From Elysia crispata (lineage: Eukaryota; Mollusca; Gastropoda; Plakobranchidae), in contig JAWDGP010000082.1 of the NCBI GenBank assembly GCA_033675545.1, positions 657,319 to 721,318 of the forward strand: a stretch of DNA of 64,000 nucleotides. Direction: 5' to 3'. Below the pieces are notes generated by a model that saw nothing but the letters and a program-made list of their open reading frames with translations, was not told the origin of the DNA and made no database searches. This document shows, piece after piece, positions 29,001-40,342 of this stretch (positions are counted from its first letter, which is position 1; each line of letters opens with the position of its first letter). Both the position numbers and the translations under genes were made by a program.

Positions 29001-32000
29001 ACAGTCCATGCCAGCTTTAATCACACCAACATAAAACAAGTTTCGAATGAAATCATTCTTTCATTTAATGCTTTTTCCAATTGATTGTTTGTATTCTACT
29101 TTCACCATGGTAATTTTTAATAAATAAAATAAAAACAAAAACATATCACAACAACACAAAAAAACAAAAACTACAGCGGCATGTAAAACACATTTGCACA
29201 ATGTCTTATGAACAAAGGGACATTTGGGATTTTTCTACTTGAAAATCTTGGGAGTTACGTCTACTTCGCGCTCAAACATGCCTAGGCATTGCGCATGTTT
29301 ATCCTTTCTTCCAATGACTGTGATTAAAGCTGGCGTGGACTGTACTGCCTGGATTTGAGATGCACATTTCTTAATTTCTTTTTTTTTTCTTCTTTTTTTT
29401 AATTCAATTCTTCTACACATAAAATCTGGCACTATTTTACCATTACCCTATGAATTTTAACGTCTAGTTGAGAGTTCTTGTCTCTGGCCAGTCTGCCTTA
29501 AAGATTAAGAAATTATTTTATCAGAAAACAAGGAGCAAGAAATTAATACAAAAAAAAAGGGGAAAAAAGATACATTTTGTGTTCAATAAGATTTCTGAAA
29601 AGCGACAGGACAGAAATTTTGTGCTATGAGCTGAAAATTGAAGACCATTTTACGTTAAGATCCAAGTATCACAAAACTTGTTTAAAAGTAAAAATTATGC
29701 AAACCATATTGATTTGTCCCATTGGAATAACAGAGGCAAAGTACATCTTTCTCTCTTCCTCTGACAAATGATCTGGAATAGAGGGAAGCTTCATAGCTAG
29801 AATGCGCCTCTTGCTCACTTCATAGCCTGCAAGATCAAAAATAAAAAAGGCAGCCTGTTTTACGAAATATTTCTCTTAAAAAGCAGACACATCCTGCAAA
29901 AGTGAAGGCAATTCTTAAGCATAATAAGCAAAACAATTAATTTAGAATTACATCTTTAGTACATGAGGACATAAGAAGATAGAATGGTTTGAATGGATTT
30001 GGCAGTCTGTCCAGCTTTAATCTTAATTTCAATCACTGAAAAATCACGTATCTTGAAATAAAAGTTCACAATGTATGTTTTATATCTTTATTTTTACTCA
30101 TTTCAAGTTCATCAAGTATAAAAAAACTAAATAAAACTTCAATTCCATTACAACAGTGAATTAAGTTCCTTACATAAAGAGACATATTATATGGCTTCCC
30201 TGATTGTCATTGATTAATCCTGGATCATGACAATGTTTAAAAAATTGCTTATTTGAACAGAGTTCAGCATGTTTTGTGGGCAATACCATAAATTTTTCTT
30301 CAAAAGTATATTTAAGTACTTTTTGACAGTCTAGGTCGAGCATTTCTCTGCTAAAAAATAACCAAAACATTTTGGTGCAAAATCTGCTCAGCATGGTGTC
30401 AAAAATAGCACAATTCAATGTAGCCAAGACCTTTGAAATATTAATATTTCATAGAAAGAAGCAAACAGTTATAAGTAGTATTTCTGGTGAAAAACAAAGA
30501 AACATGTAGAAAAAAGATTGGAAAGTAAATCACAATGATTTGCAGTAACAAGACATGTATAATAAAGAAATCTCATTGTGCCTATATTCTATAGACAGAC
30601 AGATTAGATTACAAAAGAGTTGGAAAACAACTGAAAATAATACCAAAAGTTTTGACCATTAAACTGAAGATGAATGATTTTGGAGAGAAACTAAGATTCA
30701 AAGAATGAACAAAAGGTGATTCTCATGCACAGATGCAGACAAGAATGCATCATCTTGACCTAGCGGAATCTTAATTGACCTTGATTTCTACCCACACATA
30801 ACACCCTCAACTCATTATGACTGTGAGGGTTCTAGATACAAAAACCTTCCAATTTCAGATTGAGATTGGTCCATTTCAAATCAATGGTATTATTGTTTCT
30901 GGAGAGCATCAAAGCACATGAATTAGATGCTTCCAACAAAAGGTAGACCGAAGTAGAGAAAACCATGTGTACCTTCCACTGAAGGTCTTCAAAGCTCAAT
31001 TAGTTTGTGAAAGCTTGAACAAGCATTAAAATTTTGGTCACAAAAGCAGTATTGGAGCTTAATAATGAGTCAGAACTATAACAGGATCAGTGGTTTGTCT
31101 ATCCATCCTACCATTATCTCTCTCTTTCTCTCTCACACGCACACAGTTTTGATTTTTATTTTTCTACTCTTTAAGTAAATGATGAGTTTGGTGAGCATAT
31201 ATATTTTTTTATGGTATCAAAAAAAGAAAGAGGGAAGGAAAGAGGAAAAAAGTAAAAAAAAAGACGTTAAAATTAGACAATCTCAAACATACTGAATTCT
31301 GAGTTGGCTAAATATTCCAGCTTGAATGGCTCAAATTTTGATCCAGAACTCTGAGAGCAGATGCTGCTAGTATCCGATGCTGTGTACATTTTTATCCAAA
31401 TCATAAATAGAAAGAAATATAGAAAAATATAGAAAAACCATTGAGATATGAATGATCATTGTTATGAAATAAAGATTAAACTTTTGAAAAGAATGTTATT
31501 GCAGGCACCTTTTAATGTCGATAGATCTGTTATGTCAAAGGATAAGTTTCTGTAAGTAAAGAAAAATTATGAAAGCATTTTATAAAATACATCTTTAGCT
31601 TTAAAGAATTATTGCAGACCAGCTTTTGATATGCGGTTTCACATGAGATTTTGTTGTTTGAATTTGAATTATAAAATCAAATCACCTGTCTACATCCACT
31701 ATTACTGGGTTACTGAACTCTCCATTTGGATCATATTTCTATCAAACAGAAATTAAAACGAGAGCCTTTCCTGATATGCAGCTCTTAAATAGACGTTGGC
31801 TAAGTACATCATGTAGCTGTGTAAGAAACGGCTTCTCATAGATCTAGATCTTTTGAGACCAACAAAATTAAATATAGACCTTGCTTAGCCCATGAAGTAG
31901 GTGATCTAACTTCTTAGTAATAGTGGCGTACGTTAGATTCCCTAGGTGGAAGCATCAAGCTCAAATTGCTCAAATTACTATTTTGACTAAGCTAATCTCA

Positions 32001-33504
32001 ATTTTTTTTTCTCAAAATTCTTAGATGCCAGTCTTTTTATATGTCTAACAAAACTAAACTTAAATAATTTTTTCCAGCGTCAGATTGGCAATCCATTTTC
32101 CTTAAAATCTCGCAACATAGTTTCTTAACAAACATATGATTCTCATCTAAAATTGGGAGCTGAGAAATACTCCTTACATCTTTTGAAGTCTTCAGTGAAA
32201 CTAAAAATTAGTTGTAAGATGTTTTATGTGGTATTAAAACTGCAATACCGTGCGCAGAATTTTCATGGAAACTATTCTTCAATTTTTAAACAAAAGTAAA
32301 ATCATTTTCCTTTAAAAAAGAAAAAGGGCAAAAAACTTATACAGATTCTCACATACATTATAAAAATGCTTCTGCTGAAACCCTTAAACTCAGTAGTGGT
32401 TGAACAAAAATAAAAAATTAATTCATAGTGCAACAAGATATTTTATGAAAAAGACTATAAAAATTAAAATCATAAACTCACAAAATTTCTTTATGTACGA
32501 AACAAGTCGACCATCCTGAATAGAGCTCATAATTATGACACGTGGTTGAATCTCTCTTAAGACTGAAAGTAAGATGAATTTAAAAATAAACAACACCTGA
32601 AAGAAATAAGAGCTAAACTAATGAACTTTAATTTTAAATTAAAGATTAAGAGAAGACAAAATGTGCTCAAATTATAAATACCTATTCACATAGCCAGATT
32701 AAGAGAATGGTTCTGCATAGCTCTCAGCTGCTACAATTCTGGCTGTCACAGTAAAAAATACATGTAATTTAAACAGTTCACCCTTCTCGTGTATTTTCAG
32801 CCAAACGTTTATAGCTGTTCTTTTATCTATTAGCAGGTTAAATATATATATTTATTATAGTGACTGCCATAACTTAAGCAATGACTGCAATCCCACAATT
32901 TTCATTCAATGTCTTGGAAAAAAATGACTAATCTGAATTCAGATCTTAAAATTCCTTATTAAATGTTGATGCTTTTTTTATGAGAATAAAAAAAAGATTT
33001 AAAAAAAAATTGAATTAAATGATTGTGTTGTATATTATATGGCTCAATATTTCTTTACACCCTCTAAGATTCTGCCAGTTCTGGTGACTTGCTATCACGC
33101 TTTTCATGTGGCTGCAGAGTGATCTACTTTTTCTGCACAGTTGCCATCAGACTTGTCTGGTCTATAGAAGCCAATAACAATCTATGTGAATCCAGTATTC
33201 ATAGATGCATAAGAATGTAAGATGCTAAAGACCTATGCTAAAGGATTTAACTTTCATATTCCCAAGTATTCATTAAGAAAAATAAAAAAAAAAAAGGTTT
33301 ATACACTAAATCTTTTAAAGAAACAAGTTGCAGTTGATTTTTGCCAGATTATCTTTAACTTTAAAGTATCCTTACCTTGTTTAGTTAGGACAAAATCATC
33401 TGTCTCCAGTGTATCACTCATTACATGTATCTGAAAACTCGAGAGATCATAGTAAGCCAGGCCAAGTTGACCTCTGTGCCATACCAGACTCAAGTACACC
33501 TGCA

Positions 33505-33557
<53 letters not shown>

Positions 33558-33580
33558 CATATATAGAGGGGGGGGGGCGG

Positions 33581-33637
<57 letters not shown>

Positions 33638-33970
33638 ATTTATACAACCTTCCTTTTTTTGTGAAACGGAGAATTTTGTTCTATTGATAAAACTTAATAG
33701 GATAGGTTGTCTTCAATATGCAATTATTTAAATCAAACATTTGATCAAAGTTGGCTGTCACTAAGCAAGAAAAATGAATGCTGGAAAATATAACTGTAAA
33801 GGTGCTGAGATTATTACGATTTCTAAAATGTTCACCTCAGAAAAGATTAAATCATCCACAGAGTCTTCCCTGGAACAGTCGCAATCCTCTACATTTTCAT
33901 CCATCACTGGCCTAGTTCTCGCACTTGCAGCACTGGGAGAGGGCAATAAGCTGTTGTTGCTAGCAAACAT
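3171..33970 (-). CDS. MSH5: MSH5, meiotic MutS homologue (28 coding exons)
   Basis: MSH5 pairs with MSH4 as a clamp that stabilises meiotic recombination intermediates and promotes crossovers. Exons in transcript order: 33970-33836, 33499-33376, 32562-32482, 32200-32178, 31738-31686, 31549-31509, 31379-31293, 29826-29705, 28662-28553, 25288-25167, 24615-24570, 22033-21895, 21603-21541, 20091-20020, 19614-19558, 19101-19029, 16406-16297, 15731-15651, 14796-14751, 13707-13666, 12092-11996, 11355-11266, 9917-9791, 7466-7242, 6135-5992, 5476-5339, 5018-4945, 3849-3171. All introns are GT–AG and phases agree, giving 1066 residues (human is about 834). Landmarks: Walker A GPNACGKS at about 635-642, Walker B LVIVDE at about 710-715, H-loop STHYH near 747-751. 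Core stretches such as [24 protein letters not shown] and DEFGKGT match MSH5 rather than other MutS paralogues. The start is the first Met after an in-frame stop; an untranslated upstream exon is possible. Donors after exons 8, 14 and 19 are weak (GTTT). An AATAAA on this strand at 2646-2641 is a possible poly(A) signal. The mature frame shows no disruption. Confidence 0.95.
7979..9353 (-). mobile_element. mariner-type DNA transposon, near intact
   Basis: This 1375 bp element sits in the MSH5 intron between the exons at 9791 and 7466. Terminal inverted repeats of about 33 bp start CGAGGGCTCTTTCA and differ at only two positions. TA dinucleotides flank both ends (7977-7978 and 9354-9355), the expected mariner target duplication. 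The transposase reads on the minus strand from an ATG at 9191 to a stop at 8078. It has an N-terminal helix-turn-helix region, a WVPKQL variant of the linker motif, the first catalytic Asp in VTGDETW, the second in [10 protein letters not shown] and the third in [12 protein letters not shown]. There are 34 residues between the last two Asp, the D,D34D hallmark of mariner. One frameshift near 8385-8405, between the KRPG and GVILQHD segments, is the only break I can see, so this copy is probably inactive but fairly young. Confidence 0.95.
10762..10850. repeat. Two-copy tandem repeat, period 49 bp
   Basis: The sequence ATTGGCTGGAGGAAAAAGT followed by ACACAGAGGCAAAAG occurs twice, beginning 49 bp apart, with one or two differences. 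It is intronic in MSH5, with no coding or regulatory role evident. Confidence 0.75.
11080..11185 (+). mobile_element. Possible decayed LINE 3' end
   Basis: A short open stretch ends in a stop and is followed by (TGAT)n at about 11176-11188. The translated tail ([17 protein letters not shown]) resembles the C-terminal end of some non-LTR retrotransposon polyproteins, and a simple-repeat tail is typical of LINE 3' ends. A weakly similar stretch occurs near 24939-25030. Only fragments remain and the family is not identifiable. Low confidence. Confidence 0.25.
12204..12638. mobile_element. pogo/Tigger-like MITE, copy 1
   Basis: A 435 bp non-autonomous element in an MSH5 intron. The left end begins CAGTGGAAACCTCA and the right end is the reverse complement of nearly the same sequence; TA follows the right end. 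The interior matches the copy at 17074-17554 over nearly its whole length, in the same orientation, with many point differences. No transposase is encoded. The CAGT start and TA target fit the pogo/Tigger branch of Tc1/mariner; the family assignment is inference. Confidence 0.8.
16983..17038. repeat. (TA)n microsatellite
   Basis: An uninterrupted TA run that passes into (CA)n and abuts MITE copy 2. Similar TA runs occur at about 23005-23040, 33507-33548 and 53053-53090. Confidence 0.9.
17074..17554. mobile_element. pogo/Tigger-like MITE, copy 2
   Basis: A 481 bp second copy of the MITE seen at 12204-12638, also inside an MSH5 intron. The ends read CAGTGGGAACCTCA on the left and TGAGGTTTCCACTG on the right, with TA on both sides. 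It lies directly downstream of a (TA)n/(CA)n microsatellite. There is no coding capacity. Confidence 0.8.
20258..21132 (-). repeat. Dispersed ~0.9 kb repeat, copy A (inverted relative to copy B)
   Basis: About 875 bp whose minus strand matches two blocks on the plus strand at 26008-26400 and about 27785-28287. Shared text includes a TAGTGCTG-type start, a GGAGAGG/AGGAAGG purine tract and a GTAGTAAAATATCGAG end. The end near 20290 reads GTCCCGTGGCTCAGGGTG on the plus strand, resembling a tRNA A-box, so part of the unit may be SINE-derived. Short reading frames inside do not resemble known proteins. It is richer in CpG than the surrounding intron. Family unknown. Confidence 0.7.
23520..23637 (-). 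repeat. tRNA-derived SINE fragment
   Basis: The minus strand reads like the 5' part of a tRNA: an A-box TAGCTCAGTAAG at 23629-23618 and a B-box GGTTCAAATTC at 23592-23582, about 37 nt apart. A tRNA-unrelated body follows (GGGTCATCTGGTGGTAAG region). A matching 3' acceptor strand is absent, so it is a SINE or tRNA pseudogene rather than a functional tRNA. It lies in an MSH5 intron. Confidence 0.65.
26008..28287 (+). repeat. Dispersed ~0.9 kb repeat, copy B, interrupted
   Basis: The same repeat as 20258-21132, in the opposite orientation. The first block is 26008 to about 26400 and the second about 27785 to 28287. Between them lie a 929 bp TIR element (26570-27498) and roughly 450 bp of other sequence absent from copy A. 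Near 28180-28240 the motif CACATCC-GATCCGTGG occurs in about three diverged tandem versions, where copy A has one. It lies in the MSH5 intron between the exons at 28553 and 25288. Confidence 0.7.
26570..27498. mobile_element. Non-autonomous TIR element, pogo-like
   Basis: A 929 bp element with inverted ends. Both read CAGTAGTCTCCGGATAAA (18 identical bases) and then continue similarly with GCAC. TA flanks both ends, as in a TA target duplication. Subterminal copies of AAACGCACGC-like words occur near both ends (26670-26705 and 27430-27480). Internal reading frames do not look like a transposase, so this is probably a deletion derivative or MITE mobilised by a pogo/Tigger-type enzyme. It is nested inside repeat copy B, so it inserted later than that repeat. 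Confidence 0.8.
33507..33634. repeat. Compound (TA)n – poly-G – (GA)n microsatellite
   Basis: A TA run at 33507-33548, a G-rich tract at 33568-33583 and a GA run at 33583-33634 lie immediately upstream, in the transcript sense, of MSH5 coding exon 2. The TA run forms much of that intron's 3' end next to the TTGCAG acceptor at about 33500, so length changes could alter the polypyrimidine context. Confidence 0.9.
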
Positions 33971-34114
33971 ACCAGGCTTATAATTTTACAAGAAAGGAAT
34001 TAGAAAAAGATTTTACATTAGTTAACGTTTATCATCAGGTCCTCTACCTAAACATGAAGTTAAATCTATAATAATAAAAGTAGTTGTACATGTAGTAGTA
34101 ATAATGATAATAAT

Positions 34115-34176
<62 letters not shown>

Positions 34177-36287
34177 TATATATAGATTATTTTTAGACTA
34201 TCTTTAAAAATTCAACTCAGAGCACTATATTTCATATTCTGATCCACTGTCAAGTCAAATGATGAGTATGGTAAACAAGTAGATCAAAAGAACAGAGTGG
34301 ATCATAGCAATATTAGCATGTGGTTTTGTTCTTGCAAGTACTTCGGGTATGTTTTGGTAGCAAAGTGACACTAATTAATTCTTGGAAGTGATACAATATT
34401 TAAACTGTTAAAAAGGGAACTTTTTAAGAGGGTTAGAATGATTTTTTCAATAACCTCTATTTGTAAATGTTCTTAACTTCAGACTTATGGTGCAAACCAG
34501 AACTACTTATTAGCAGTAAATAGCGAGGAAGATGAACAGAATTCACATATTAGTGAAACCAACAATATTTAATACTAATAATAGGACATTGATTTCAAGG
34601 AACAATTTACATGCTGTAGTTGTTGCCAGTTTCAGATCTCTGCAGCAGTGCATAGCAGAGCCGCACATAGTCATAACTGTATTGTACTAAGTAGATAGAA
34701 ATTTGCAAAGCTGCTAGATTTGCACTCATGTCGTAAAAAAAAAAATTCAAATACAAAACAGCCAGAATGAACATAGCAAATATCAAGCCTTTGGACTTTT
34801 TGAGTTTTTCACACTGTTTAAAACTTCAAAGGTTAATCTGCCCCTTAAGAAGACAAAAAACTACTTTTGAAAGTTTGAAAGATCATGAAATGTCATTTAG
34901 AAGTATTTTTCCAAACTCAAATCAAGTCTGGGCAAACTTTGTTTGATTTAGATCTACCCTTGATATCTCAAATTTTTAAATTTACAAACTATAATTTAAA
35001 AATCCAAATCTCCGTGATGAAATGGGTGAAACTGTGCTATCTCTCTTTTTTTCTTTTTTTTTTATCATCTCCCAGATCAATTTTACAGGTGAAATGCACA
35101 ATCTGAGATTCTAACCAAATGATACAAACTGGTATTACCAGACCAAAATCAAGACTAGATTTTAAAAAAAGTATCTAGAATATAAGTAAACCTAAAGAGA
35201 TGAGGAGAAAGAAACCATCTAAGTGCAATTTAGTGCAAGCTCTTCAATGTTTTAATTACAAGTTATTACATGCTAAATGTTACTAACATTTACAAAGAAA
35301 ATAAAGAAATTAAAATAGTTTGAGATTGACCAACAGGTAGATAGTGGTTTTATAGGATACAAGTCTATGTCATCTATACTACATCGATAGAGTTAGATTA
35401 AAATTAATCAAACTCAAAGGTCAAAAGATTTATAGTTCATCCATCCAGAACCTATACTAAATCAAGCATGATTTGCATCTTCCAGAGAAACAGAATTCTA
35501 AATCCACATTTTTTCCCAGTATTATTAACAGCATAATATTAAATCAGGAATATAATTATTGCCAAATTTGTATAGCTCTATTAATAAAATTTATATCAGT
35601 TTAGCTTACATTTCACTTTCAATCAATGGTAACCTTTTGTTTGAGCAGTTACAGTTGAAACTGCTTTTTTTTTTAATTACCTGAACAATAGTAAAACAAT
35701 ATTTGTAAAGTTTCACTGCGTCAAGTTAAAATTAGTTTTTTCAAGAGAAAGCATGTTTGCTTATTAAGACAATTTTTTTTTCTGTCAATCTATTAATTTG
35801 ATGCAAAAATGAAAAATAAAATTTTGCCTTTCAATTGAATTTAAATTATATCAATTGCATTGGGGTAATCTTTTGAAATACCTCAAAATACTCTCTCTGT
35901 CTCAGTCTCACACGAATTGAAAAAAAAAAAAAAACAGAAAATGCACACTTTTACCACAATGCTCTAAGCAGGTGCAAGCAATTGATTTTTAGACTAAGGA
36001 CAAATAATTATATGTACTGTAACTGATAAAACTCAAAATCTGATGCTTTCATTGCATCGGCATCACTTGTCAGTGCTAAGTGCCAGGTACATGTACCATT
36101 AACTTAAATTTTCTGTTTATTATGAAAATGACACATTTCATTTCTGTTATGTGCAGAGTAATGCATAGAAATAGAATTCTATTTCTAAATTGTTTCATGT
36201 CCCCATATAAGTCTCTCTTAGACTTAATGCATACAAAAAATTTTAAAGCACTAGGTTTGGCTTGGAATACCTTAAGGTAAGATCAAG
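33971..36287. other. MSH5 upstream region
   Basis: Apart from the TAA microsatellite this holds only short chance frames. It should contain the MSH5 promoter and any 5' untranslated exon, but I cannot pick out a core promoter by eye. Confidence 0.6.
34112..34172. repeat. (TAA)n microsatellite
   Basis: A long TAA repeat just upstream of the first MSH5 coding exon. A second TAA run is at about 49945-50000 and a TTA/TAC run at 61434-61523. The TAA runs at 34.1 and 50.0 kb both adjoin the words TACATGTAGTAGTA. Confidence 0.9.
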
Positions 36288-36450
36288 AGGAAGGACTTTT
36301 GAATGGGTCCGGTACTAAGTAATATCAAAGTATCATACTACTAAGGTGGGCTTCGTTTAATCAGGCCATAGAAAAAGATTGGAATTGATTTTTGTATGTG
36401 TAAATTATTTTCAAACAATGAATTACAATTTAAAAAAAAACTTCCGCATC
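36288..36450 (+). repeat. Dispersed repeat, copy 1 of 2
   Basis: About 160 bp that matches 44399-44549 in the same orientation. Shared landmarks in order are GGAAGGACTTT, AATGGGT, ATACTA, GGGCTT, ATCAGGCCATAGAAAAA, TGTAAAT and AACAATGAATTAC. No terminal repeats or coding capacity are visible. The two copies sit on either side of the Jun gene. Confidence 0.6.
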
Positions 36451-37990
36451 CTTTCGAGCTGATTGATCAAGGCTATTTGTACTAAACGTATTTTGGTAGG
36501 TGAAACCGTAAAGCTGTCGCTAAGTTTGGCTCTGTGAGAGTCAACAGATCTATTGATAGATGTAACAGAAAAAAGACATGGGCACCCCTTGAACGAAAAA
36601 TGTGATTTTTTTTACACAAAAATGTAGAATATAAGGGGCAATCTAGATTAATCTCCTCACTCACAGCAGCAATTCTATTAATTTGCCAAAACTCTGTAAC
36701 CGTTCATGATTGGTTTACTGATTGTCGTTTGCTTTATTTTGAACTTCGTGCTCTGTTGGTCTGCGAACTACGAAGCTGTATTGGGAGAGCTGGGAGTGAA
36801 TGTGACTATGTGAGTCGTATTTTCAAAAATTCGCATTTTTTTTCCTGTTCTGGTTCGTCCATAAGCCACTAGGTCCTATTTTTACGGTCTTTGCACTAAG
36901 CCTATATATATATATAAAAAAAAAATCGGTCTGCCATGTCAGCTCCTTGCTCTTACTGAGTTCTGACTTTAATTTTATATTCTCCTCTTTCGCTGTTCAA
37001 TTTAAGTACTTGCAAATCCTTTATCAATGCAGTCAGCTACTTAGACTGATGGCATTTTTTGCCTTCGGCTCAATCGGCAGAAAAAGTCACGATGCCATCT
37101 CTCTCTAACAATGTTTTGAAACTAATTGTCCACGAGTTACTGAAGTTACAGAAGTTACAGTTCTGAACGTACATTAAAAGTAAGGAATGGGTTTCATAGA
37201 AACTTGCTTCATCTTAGTATTTTTACGTCATAATAAAACATGGCTACTAACATACAAAATTACTTTTGCTATCTTTTATTCCTCAATGACTAGTCGAACT
37301 GGCGAGAAGTGAACACGCTCACTAATACTTCTTTTTTAATAATTAAGAAAGGCTTAGGGCCATCTACGTATTTTGCAGCATCTGGTACCGGTAGCCTTGA
37401 TAATAGGCGTCTAATAAATAGGTGTATGTAAGGCCCTAATTTAAAAAAAAAAAACCTAGACTGACAGCATGCCTAGCTTGAAGAGGTAGAGAATTTAAAA
37501 CTTCATTTAAAATTAAATCAGCAATGAATGAGCATATAAAAAAAAAAATTAGAAAAAGTATTTTAAAAATGAACTGTTGGCTACGATTTCTACTTTTTTT
37601 TTTTATTTCTTAGTTTTTAATGTCCCATCTTGAGTTATCTGATATTAGAATGGAGATATGAAATAATTAATAATTAAACAAAAAAGAGCTACTCTCTATC
37701 TATAGAATAATATGTAATTCAGAGAGAAAATTAATGCTTCGATATTGTTGTTCAGTAAAGTATTGAAATTTATGAATCAAAGAAGTCTGAGTGCAAATCA
37801 AATCTTATACAGCTTTTTCTCAGAAGAGAAGCAAAATTCTTACTCTCTCTGCTGATGACAATAATGTTATAAAATGACCACATATTTCTTCAGTCATCGC
37901 ATAATGCATTTTTTATTAACTAGCAGGTCGGCTGCATAGTCTCTGAACGTACTTAGCCAGTACCATTGCTTTAATGTACAGGTGCCGCTA
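36451..37990. other. Intergenic, no gene seen
   Basis: AT-rich sequence with scattered poly-A/T tracts and no reading frame with recognisable protein similarity. Confidence 0.6.
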
Positions 37991-39020
37991 TAGCGCTTTT
38001 TGTGCGTTATGCGATTTATACTCTTGTAAAGAAAATGTATTATGGAACAACATGTAGAATACTTAATGAAGGACAACTTACAGATTCATTTGAGATCAAA
38101 ACAGGAGTAAAACGAGGATGCCTACTGTCGCCTTTCCTATTTATCCTAGCGCTGGATTGGCTGCTGAAGGAAGTTACAAGGGGAAAAAGAGACGGAATTC
38201 AGTGGACTCTGTGGAATCAGCTGTATGACCTGGATTTCGCAGATGACATAGCTCTATTATCGCACAACCACGATCAAATGCAAAACAAAACAAAACTTCT
38301 CAGAGACACATCCCAAACCATTGGACTAAGAATACACCCAGGGAAGTCAAAAATTCTCAAAGTCAAAACTTCAGGATCAGAAACGATTATGGTGGGGGGG
38401 GGGGGGGGAGGGGGGGGGCATTCAGAGGAGGTCCCAGAGTTCACATATCTAGGCAGCATTATTGATGACAAATGAGGAACAGGAGCAGATATAAAGACGA
38501 GGATAGGTAAGGCACGAGCAGCATTTGGATTATTGAATAAAGTATGGAGGGATCGAAACATCTCTAGGAGGACAAAAATAAGGCTCTTTCAATCAAATGT
38601 AAAGTCGGTACTCTTGTATGGCAGTGAAACTTGGAGCCTTACAAAAACTTTAACTTCAAAACTGCAAGTCTTCATCAACACCTGTTTAAGACGTGACAAG
38701 GTTCATAACAATATTCTTTGGGAAAGAACAGGACAGGAACCAATAGATAAAGAGATAGGACGTCGTAAATGGAGATGGATTGGACACACGCTGAGAAAAC
38801 CAATAAGTAGCATTACCAGGCATGCACTCCAGTTGAACCCGCAAGGCAAGAGAGGAAGGGGTAGACCACAGACAACTTGGCGAAGACAGGTAGAGGAGGA
38901 CATGAAAAAGGGAGATATCAGCTGGAGGGAATGCCCAGGATAGGGATAAGTGGAAGTCTATTGTTTGTGGCCTATACCCTGAGATAGGGTGAGAAAGGCA
39001 TTGATGATGATGATACATAT
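37990..39020 (+). mobile_element. 5'-truncated LINE (reverse transcriptase C-terminal half)
   Basis: A non-LTR retrotransposon remnant. One frame runs from about 38002 to 38943 and is interrupted by a single in-frame TGA at 38473-38475. It encodes fingers/palm sequence (TGVKRGCLLSPFLF), the catalytic box FADDIALL (YxDD-type), then YLGSIID and the thumb/C-terminal module RRKWRWIGHTLRKP with GKRGRGRPQTTWRR. The endonuclease and N-terminal RT are missing, so it was truncated at insertion. The 3' end has a short GATGAT tail at about 39000-39013, as expected for several LINE clades. A G-rich tract at 38391-38418 encodes a poly-Gly insert between conserved blocks, probably a later slippage expansion. 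The clade is uncertain. Confidence 0.93.
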
Positions 39021-39120
39021 ACCTACTTATATATTTTCTGAAATCTTATCGTTAATCCTATAGTCCATTGAATTTTTTTCCCTTTATCTGTCTTTTGGTT
39101 TTCATCTTCATGCTCTCTCT

Positions 39121-39122
<2 letters not shown>

Positions 39123-39195
<73 letters not shown>

Positions 39196-39319
39196 TTCCT
39201 CTATTTCTCTGTATCTCTCTGACGCTCTGTGTCTGTCTGTCTGTGTCTCTTTCTCTCTCTTCCTCTCTGTCTCTGTATCTCTCTGTCGCTCTGTGTCTGT
39301 CTGTCTGTCTGTCTGTCTA

Positions 39320-39410
<91 letters not shown>
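39123..39410. repeat. Compound (CT)n, GTCT-rich and (TA)n microsatellite
   Basis: Long CT runs, a middle section of TCTGTCTG-type units and a terminal TA run, directly downstream of the LINE. Translations give only Ser-Leu or Tyr-Ile repeats. Confidence 0.95.
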
Positions 39411-39786
39411 ATATTAGACGATAGATATTGAATGTCAAATAAGACTGTAACATCATTGTTAGAAAATTTAAAATGATTACCATCTAATGTTTTTTTTTTG
39501 TCTCGCCAAGGAATGGGTTTATAACGGGAATTAATTGGAGAATGCGAGTTGCTAGTATAGAGACTCCCACAGTCACAAAAACATTTCGAGCATATCTGCT
39601 ATTATTATTACAAAATAACGTAAATTAGATACCAAAGATATCATTTTAATCAGAGCAGGGAATATTTTTAATAGAAAAGAGTCAAAAGTAAGACTGGTGA
39701 TAAAAAGAAAATCGACTCTTATCGCAATTCACATCAAAACAATACTGGCTATTCCATTGTAGACCGCTGAGTCAATTTCTAGTTAC

Positions 39787-39789
<3 letters not shown>

Positions 39790-39861
<72 letters not shown>
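39790..39861. repeat. (GA)n microsatellite
   Basis: A perfect GA run. The roughly 400 bp that follow are purine-rich and look like degenerated simple repeat. Confidence 0.95.
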
Positions 39862-39862
<1 letters not shown>

Positions 39863-40291
39863 ATGATGATGAAACCAAAAGACAGATACATACAGGCGAA
39901 AATACAACGGATACAGGGACAAAGAGGAAAGCAGGTATACAATGTGGAGAAAGGGTGATAGACATTGAAATACACAGTCAAACAGAAAGCTAAAGAGATC
40001 TAAGCAAAATCAAATCGGGTATATTTAGAGAGACGCAAATTACGAAATAGAGGCAAAGGGTGAAAGGCAGAGATAAGAAGACTCGTAAAATGACAGAGAA
40101 ACAGAGACAAGAAGCGACAAGAAGAGACAGGAAGTCAAGCAGCAAATCAGGAAAGGGTCAAGTGCAGGAGATGGGCTGATCGAGAGGTGGAAGAGAAGAA
40201 AAGTGAGAGGTGAGTGAAAAATAGATAAACTAATTGATATGTGGAACATGTGAATGTCTTTTTAAAACACGGTACCCGAGATCTTAATTTA

Positions 40292-40341
<50 letters not shown>
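40292..40341. repeat. Poly-A tract
   Basis: About 48 consecutive A residues followed by A-rich sequence. It could be the tail of an unrecognised retroposed sequence, but no target duplication is obvious. Confidence 0.85.

Positions 40342-40342
<1 letters not shown>

Noticed and set aside
33761-33835. Continuation of MSH5 exon 1 into [13 protein letters not shown]
   Set aside because: This is intron read-through after a GTGAAC donor; joining to the exon at 33499 restores the conserved [13 protein letters not shown] segment.
39068-39431. Long Ser/Leu-rich reading frames, and the matching frames at 41690-41986, 50851-51399, 54554-54808 and 55017-55346
   Set aside because: They are translations of CT/GA microsatellites in several frames and strands at once, not genes.
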